Positions 5,591 to 8,998 of a stretch of 8,998 nt of DNA are shown here, piece after piece. The position numbers were made by a program, and so were the translations under genes. Each line of letters begins with the position of its first letter. Position 1 is the first letter of the stretch. Under the pieces are notes generated by a model. The model was given only the letters and a program-made list of their open reading frames with translations, ran no database searches and was not told the DNA's origin. The stretch is from an uncultured Clostridia bacterium (GTDB lineage: Bacteria; Bacillota; Clostridia; Oscillospirales; Acutalibacteraceae): positions 1 to 8,998 of the forward strand of contig CANRAN010000046.1 in NCBI GenBank assembly GCA_947628595.1. The letters are read 5' to 3'.

Positions 5591-7426
5591 ATGGATAGTG
5601 AAAAAAATGGTGTGGAAAACGCTTCTCCGGATAACGAAGAGGAAGAAGTAGTATTTAATGGCGGCGTTAGTCAACCTGCAGTCGAGGAGCATGAAATAAA
5701 AAATGTTGGTAATGAGGCGGAACTGATAAATACCGGGGATGATACCTCGGAAGATGAGGTTGTTGTTTTTGCGGGGGAGAATCAGAGCAAAAGGACCTCA
5801 TTGAAACGTCAGCCGACAGGTCATAAGAAAGAAAATAAGAATAAGGTAAAGATTATTGCGATAACATCGGCATCTGTTGTTACTGCCGCAGCAGTTATGG
5901 GAATTATTTTCGCTTTTAATTACAACAGAAATTCCGTGCCGACTGTTGTGGAAACAGAAAGTGAGGTAACTCAGTCATCTAAGCAGGCAGCTGTTTCCGA
6001 AAAGGACAACAGTGAGGAATCGGCAGTCCCTGTAATAAGGGATGAATCGGCTGAAATAAAGACGATAAATACTGCGACTATTGTTTTCGGTGATAATGTA
6101 ACCGTTTCCGGTATCGACATGAGTGGAAAGACACTCAGCGAGGCTTATGATGCAATGCAGGAAAGGCTTATTGAACTGCGTGATGACATTGACATGACAA
6201 TAAGCTGTGACGGAAAGACGGTAAAGCTGACAGAGGACGATTTTGAGTTTGATACTGATGTTTCCGATGTTCTCATTCAGGCATACCATTACAGCAGAGG
6301 CGAACTTGATGAACCGACAGTAGGGACGGTATATAATGACGGAAAGACGGATTTTGTTGTTACATCTGTTCTCAATAAGGAATCAATAGATAATGCAGTT
6401 GAAGAGGTTGCAAAGAAGATTGAGGTTCAGCCTGTTGATGCCCATGTTAAATCCTTTGAACCGACAAAGACAGAAAAGTTTACATACGAGGACGGTAAGG
6501 ACGGGTATCTTGTAGACCATAAGGAATTAAGCAGTAAAATGACAGAAGTACTTGATCAGTCGACAAAGACAGGTACTATTTCGATGACATCAGTAAAAAC
6601 ACCGTTCAAGGTTACTCTTGCGCAGATAAAGGCAAACACAAAGCTGATTGCCTCACACTATACGACTGCAAATAATGTTTGGGCTTCCAATTATAATATG
6701 GAGCTTGCCATAAAAACTGCAAATGGCTATGTTGTAAAACCGGGTGAAACTTTCTCTTTCAATACAATGACAGGTGATACAACTAACGGAGATCTTGGTT
6801 ATGTCCCGTCCACGGCAATAGTTCATGGTGAATATGTTCAGGAATACGGCGGAGGTATATGTCAGGCATCTACAACACTCTATATTTGTGCATTGAAAGC
6901 AGATATGGAGGTTGTTGAAAGACACGCCCATGCATATCCGTCAGTTTATGCAGACAGGGGTCTTGATGCTACTGTGGATTACGGAAATCTTGATATGCAG
7001 TTTAAAAATACGAAAGATTATCCGATATATATAGCGACTTATGTGTATGATTATAATGGTGACGGACTTGACGAGCTTTGTGTTGAGATGTATGGACCAC
7101 TTTCTACGGAATATGATGAGATAGTTCCAGTAGGCTGGGTTGATGCCGCTTATGACAGCTCATATTCCGCAAAGGGAGCGAAGGTGTATTTCAAGGACGG
7201 CAAGGAGATCAAGAGAGAAATTCTTCCCTCCGGCACATATGACTATCATTATGATTCATACAGCTATGTTTCTTCAATGATGCCAAGTGATACAGAAAAC
7301 GGACCGTCAAATGTAGAGATGACAGGCTCGGCACCAAGCGTACTTTCACCAAACGGCTGCGGAAGCAATGCACCGATACCATATGGTACTGCCGAGGAGT
7401 ATCTGAATAAAGTAAGCAATTCATGA
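5591..7426 (+). CDS. VanW-family membrane-anchored protein with peptidoglycan-binding-like domain
   Basis: A 611-aa protein with a single membrane anchor, predicted to act outside the membrane at the cell wall. Order: a strongly acidic cytoplasmic tail (1-65), a basic stretch (66-87), one transmembrane helix (about 88-109), a Ser/Glu-rich linker (110-160), a region like the PG_binding_4 domain (about 160-340, with VSGIDMSGKTLSEAYDAM at 172-189), then the VanW domain (about 350-500). The last shows VVKPGETFSFN (381-391), EYGGGICQASTTLY (418-431) and ERHAHAYPSVYADRG (443-457). A Gly/Tyr/Ser-rich C-terminus follows. VanW was named from vancomycin-resistance clusters, but its biochemical role is unclear and most clostridial VanW proteins are not resistance genes; no other van gene is here. 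The start has GGAGG (5579-5583) 7 nt upstream. The tail repeats a short motif, EEEEVVFNGG (16-25) and EDEVVVFAGE (54-63). Confidence 0.9.
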   Translation: MDSEKNGVENASPDNEEEEVVFNGGVSQPAVEEHEIKNVGNEAELINTGDDTSEDEVVVFAGENQSKRTSLKRQPTGHKKENKNKVKIIAITSASVVTAAAVMGIIFAFNYNRNSVPTVVETESEVTQSSKQAAVSEKDNSEESAVPVIRDESAEIKTINTATIVFGDNVTVSGIDMSGKTLSEAYDAMQERLIELRDDIDMTISCDGKTVKLTEDDFEFDTDVSDVLIQAYHYSRGELDEPTVGTVYNDGKTDFVVTSVLNKESIDNAVEEVAKKIEVQPVDAHVKSFEPTKTEKFTYEDGKDGYLVDHKELSSKMTEVLDQSTKTGTISMTSVKTPFKVTLAQIKANTKLIASHYTTANNVWASNYNMELAIKTANGYVVKPGETFSFNTMTGDTTNGDLGYVPSTAIVHGEYVQEYGGGICQASTTLYICALKADMEVVERHAHAYPSVYADRGLDATVDYGNLDMQFKNTKDYPIYIATYVYDYNGDGLDELCVEMYGPLSTEYDEIVPVGWVDAAYDSSYSAKGAKVYFKDGKEIKREILPSGTYDYHYDSYSYVSSMMPSDTENGPSNVEMTGSAPSVLSPNGCGSNAPIPYGTAEEYLNKVSNS

Positions 7427-7485
7427 TTGTTGACAGCAGATGATAATTTGAATTGCCGCAATAGTGAAGCAATATTGTATTATCT

Positions 7486-7680
7486 ATGATGAGAGGAAAA
7501 TCCCCTTTAAAAAAATTACGGGCAACCGTGGGGATCTAAAAGAAACCGATATTCACTTTAGATGCACAAAAACTTTTGGATTGTTTCAGCGTGCCTTTGT
7601 TAAAAAATCGGTTTCATAACACTTTTAAGTTGGATTATTTTATGAAAAATAGGATGGGTTTCAGCTCATCCTATTTTTTG
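7486..7680 (+). ncRNA. Candidate structured RNA or structured 3' UTR
   Basis: Helices drawn by eye on the + strand: ATCCCC (7500-7505) with GGGGAT (7530-7535), enclosing ACGG-GCAA-CCGT (7518-7529), a GNRA-capped hairpin stacked directly on the outer helix with an A-rich 12-nt bulge on the 5' side. Then GAAACCGAT (7542-7550) pairs perfectly with ATCGGTTTC (7607-7615) over a 56-nt span, which contains GCAC/GTGC (7564-7567 with 7591-7594) and AAAC/GTTT (7570-7573 with 7583-7586). It ends in the terminator at 7645-7679, and no + strand gene follows. I recognise no known RNA family. No convincing promoter lies just upstream, so it may be the 3' end of the VanW-gene transcript rather than a separate RNA. 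The boundaries are approximate. Confidence 0.35.
7645..7679 (+). terminator. Rho-independent terminator downstream of the VanW-family gene
   Basis: AAAAATAGGATG (7645-7656) pairs with CATCCTATTTTT (7667-7678), a 12-bp stem around a 10-nt loop that can pair further (GGT with GCT, including G-U pairs). It ends in a run of six T residues (7674-7679). It lies about 220 nt past the VanW-family stop. The A tract on the left arm would also supply T residues on the - strand, but icd has its own terminator before this point. Confidence 0.8.
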
Positions 7681-7743
7681 TATAACTTTGTTTAAATCAT
7701 ATTTTATTATTACTGATTAATTATTCTATTCTCATACATGACT

Positions 7744-7780
7744 AAAAGGCTGTCGCTAAAGGTTTCCTCTTGCGACAGCC
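7744..7780 (-). terminator. Rho-independent terminator of icd
   Basis: GGCTGTCGC (7748-7756) pairs perfectly with GCGACAGCC (7772-7780) around a 15-nt loop. On the - strand the stem is followed by TTTTAG, while the + strand side lacks a T run. It begins 24 bp past the icd stop at 7805. The T run is short, so termination may be incomplete. Confidence 0.7.
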
Positions 7781-7804
7781 CTCTAAAATTAAATATAGGA
7801 TATC

Positions 7805-8998
7805 TTATTCATTAACTAATTTTTCAAGCCTCTTGTTAATCTCATCAAGGAATGTTTCACTGTCAACCTTTCTCTTATTTTCAAGAGTTGAAAGAAGATA
7901 AAGGTCACCGGTCATAATTCCGTCCTCAATGGTGTCAATGGTAGCTTTCTCCAGTTTATCGGCAAATGCTGAAAGTGCACTGTTACCGTCAAGCTCACCC
8001 CTTTTTCGGAGAGCACCTGTCCATGCAAAAAGTGTTGCGACAGAGTTTGTGGAAGTCGTTTCTCCCTTGAGATATTTATAATAATGACGCTGAACTGTTC
8101 CGTGTGCTGCCTCATATTCATAGATTCCGTCAGGTGAGACAAGAACAGAAGTCATCATGGCAAGCGAACCGAATGCAGTGGCAACCATGTCGGACATAAC
8201 ATCACCGTCATAGTTCTTGCAGGCCCATATATATCCACCCTCGGAACGTACAACACGGGCAACCGCATCATCAATAAGTGTATAAAAATATTCAATTCCT
8301 GCCTTCTCAAATTTCTCCTTGTATTCATTTTCAAAAATCTCATTGAAAATATCCTTGAAACGGTGGTCATATTTCTTTGAAATTGTATCCTTTGTTGCAA
8401 ACCACAGATCCTGCTTAGCGTCAAGTGCAAAATTAAAGCAGGCACGTGCAAAGCTTCCTATGCTCTTGTCTATGTTGTGAAGTCCCTGTATAATACCGTC
8501 CGAGCCACTGAACTCGTGGATAAGCTGACGTGTTTCCTTTCCGTCTTTGTCTGTAACGACAAGCTCAGCTTTGCAGCCCTCGGCAACAACCATTTCGGTA
8601 TTTTTATAAACATCACCGTATGCATGACGTGCAATAGTAATAGGCTTTTTCCATGTTGAGATATAGGGAGTGATACCCTTTACGAGGATAGGCGTTCTGA
8701 AAACAGTACCGTCAAGTATTGCACGTATAGTGCCGTTAGGTGATTTCCACATTTGTGTAAGGTTATATTCCTTGACACGCTCAGCGTTGGGTGTTATTGT
8801 TGCACATTTAACGGCAACACCGTATTTCTTTGTGGCCTCGGCGGAATCAACCGTAACTTGATCCTTGGTTTTTTCTCTGTTTTCAAGACCGAGGTCGTAA
8901 TATTCGGTTTTAAGGTCAACATAGGGGAGGATAAGCTTATCCTTGATCATTTTCCAGATAATTCTGGTCATTTCATCTCCGTCCATCTCAACAAGGGG
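7805..8998 (-). CDS. icd: NADP-dependent isocitrate dehydrogenase, eukaryote-type (5' partial)
   Basis: Oxidatively decarboxylates isocitrate to 2-oxoglutarate with NADP+, in the cytoplasm, linking the oxidative branch of the TCA cycle to glutamate synthesis and NADPH. The frame stays open to the right edge and reads PLVEMDGDEMTRI, so the real start lies outside; about 397 residues are visible and only about 10 are missing. Numbering from the first visible Met: substrate loop KSPNGTIR (81-88), GTVFR (93-97), ARHAYGD (119-125; contains the Arg equivalent to human IDH1 R132), metal-site LIDD (237-240) and NYDGDVMSD (258-266), and AAHGTVQRH (293-301). The Arg-His of that last motif contacts the NADP 2'-phosphate in this family, which supports NADP use. 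It is the dimeric eukaryote/type II form rather than the E. coli form. All key residues look intact. It converges on the VanW gene and ends before the terminator at 7744-7780. Confidence 0.96.
   Translation of the reverse strand, partial: PLVEMDGDEMTRIIWKMIKDKLILPYVDLKTEYYDLGLENREKTKDQVTVDSAEATKKYGVAVKCATITPNAERVKEYNLTQMWKSPNGTIRAILDGTVFRTPILVKGITPYISTWKKPITIARHAYGDVYKNTEMVVAEGCKAELVVTDKDGKETRQLIHEFSGSDGIIQGLHNIDKSIGSFARACFNFALDAKQDLWFATKDTISKKYDHRFKDIFNEIFENEYKEKFEKAGIEYFYTLIDDAVARVVRSEGGYIWACKNYDGDVMSDMVATAFGSLAMMTSVLVSPDGIYEYEAAHGTVQRHYYKYLKGETTSTNSVATLFAWTGALRKRGELDGNSALSAFADKLEKATIDTIEDGIMTGDLYLLSTLENKRKVDSETFLDEINKRLEKLVNE

Larger units (their letters stand above)
7427..7804. other. Intergenic region between the convergent VanW-family gene and icd
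   Basis: These 378 bp hold no credible protein gene. An inverted repeat GCAATTCA (7416-7423) / TGAATTGC (7449-7456) spans the end of the VanW gene but lacks a T tract. From 7486 to 7635 several helices can be drawn (see the ncRNA entry). A + strand terminator follows at 7645-7679, and the - strand terminator of icd is at 7748-7780. The remaining DNA is AT-rich with nothing recognisable. Confidence 0.6.

Noticed and set aside
5591..7426. A vancomycin-resistance gene
   Set aside because: The VanW domain alone does not give resistance. No vanH, ligase, vanX, vanY or VanRS-type regulator is present, and such proteins are common in non-resistant Clostridia.
7430..7435. A promoter from the perfect TTGACA at 7430-7435, which would start the candidate RNA
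   Set aside because: No acceptable -10 box lies 16-18 nt downstream; the nearest TATTAT (7478-7483) is too far away.
7416..7456. Terminator immediately after the VanW-family stop (GCAATTCA/TGAATTGC)
   Set aside because: The 25-nt loop is large and no T tract follows; the stronger terminator is at 7645-7679.
7486..7539. A 17-codon reading frame (ATG at 7486, TAA at 7537-7539)
   Set aside because: No ribosome binding site precedes it and it coincides with the ATCCCC/GGGGAT hairpin region, which explains the sequence better.
7912..8861. Open frames on both strands within icd (for example 8155-8451 minus, 8670-8861 plus)
   Set aside because: They overlap an intact, highly conserved gene, have no ribosome binding sites and resemble no protein family.
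1..8998. Mobile element, prophage, CRISPR array or defence system
   Set aside because: No transposase, integrase, long terminal repeat, regularly spaced repeat or defence-type domain was found; all large frames belong to ordinary chromosomal families.

Overview
The window is an ordinary chromosomal segment of a low-to-moderate GC, endospore-lineage Firmicute. A Ruminococcus/Oscillospiraceae-like Clostridia is my best guess. The clues are a SpoIIIAH sporulation protein, strong GGAGG-type ribosome binding sites, consensus sigma-A promoters, a VanW-family envelope protein and a eukaryote-type NADP isocitrate dehydrogenase. The lineage call is inference from gene content; no 16S or other marker gene is present. 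I see no insertion sequence, phage gene, CRISPR array, tRNA or rRNA.

Layout. (1) 1-611 (+): spoIIIAH, cut at its 5' end by the window edge, closed by a terminator at 621-661 that overlaps the end of the convergent operon. (2) 660-3698 (-): a three-gene operon transcribed right to left: a polytopic flippase-like membrane protein (LPG_synthase_TM/UPF0104 family), then two tandem paralogous family-2 glycosyltransferases. Its promoter is at 3751-3779. (3) 3699-4018: intergenic region with that promoter, a 14-bp perfect palindrome, a 7-bp inverted repeat and a bidirectional terminator. (4) 4019-5308 (-): a diacylglycerol glycosyltransferase of the MGDG synthase/UgtP type with an unusual Lys-rich insertion. 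Its start is corrected from 5365 to 5308 because the upstream ATG lies inside the promoter. (5) 5309-5590: AT-rich divergent promoter region. (6) 5591-7426 (+): a large VanW-family membrane-anchored protein. (7) 7427-7804: intergenic region holding a run of RNA-like secondary structure, a + strand terminator and the terminator of icd. (8) 7805-8998 (-): icd, whose first codons lie beyond the right edge.

How they fit together. The middle of the window (660-7426) reads as cell-envelope work. The UgtP-like enzyme could make a glucosylated or galactosylated diacylglycerol. The two GT2 enzymes and the flippase-like membrane protein could build and move a glycolipid or surface glycan. The VanW protein probably acts on or near peptidoglycan outside the membrane. 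This pathway link is inference from adjacency. SpoIIIAH (forespore channel) and Icd (2-oxoglutarate and NADPH supply) are separate flanking functions. The least explained part is 7486-7680: several perfectly paired helices, including a GCAA-capped one, ending in a terminator and with no gene on that strand downstream.
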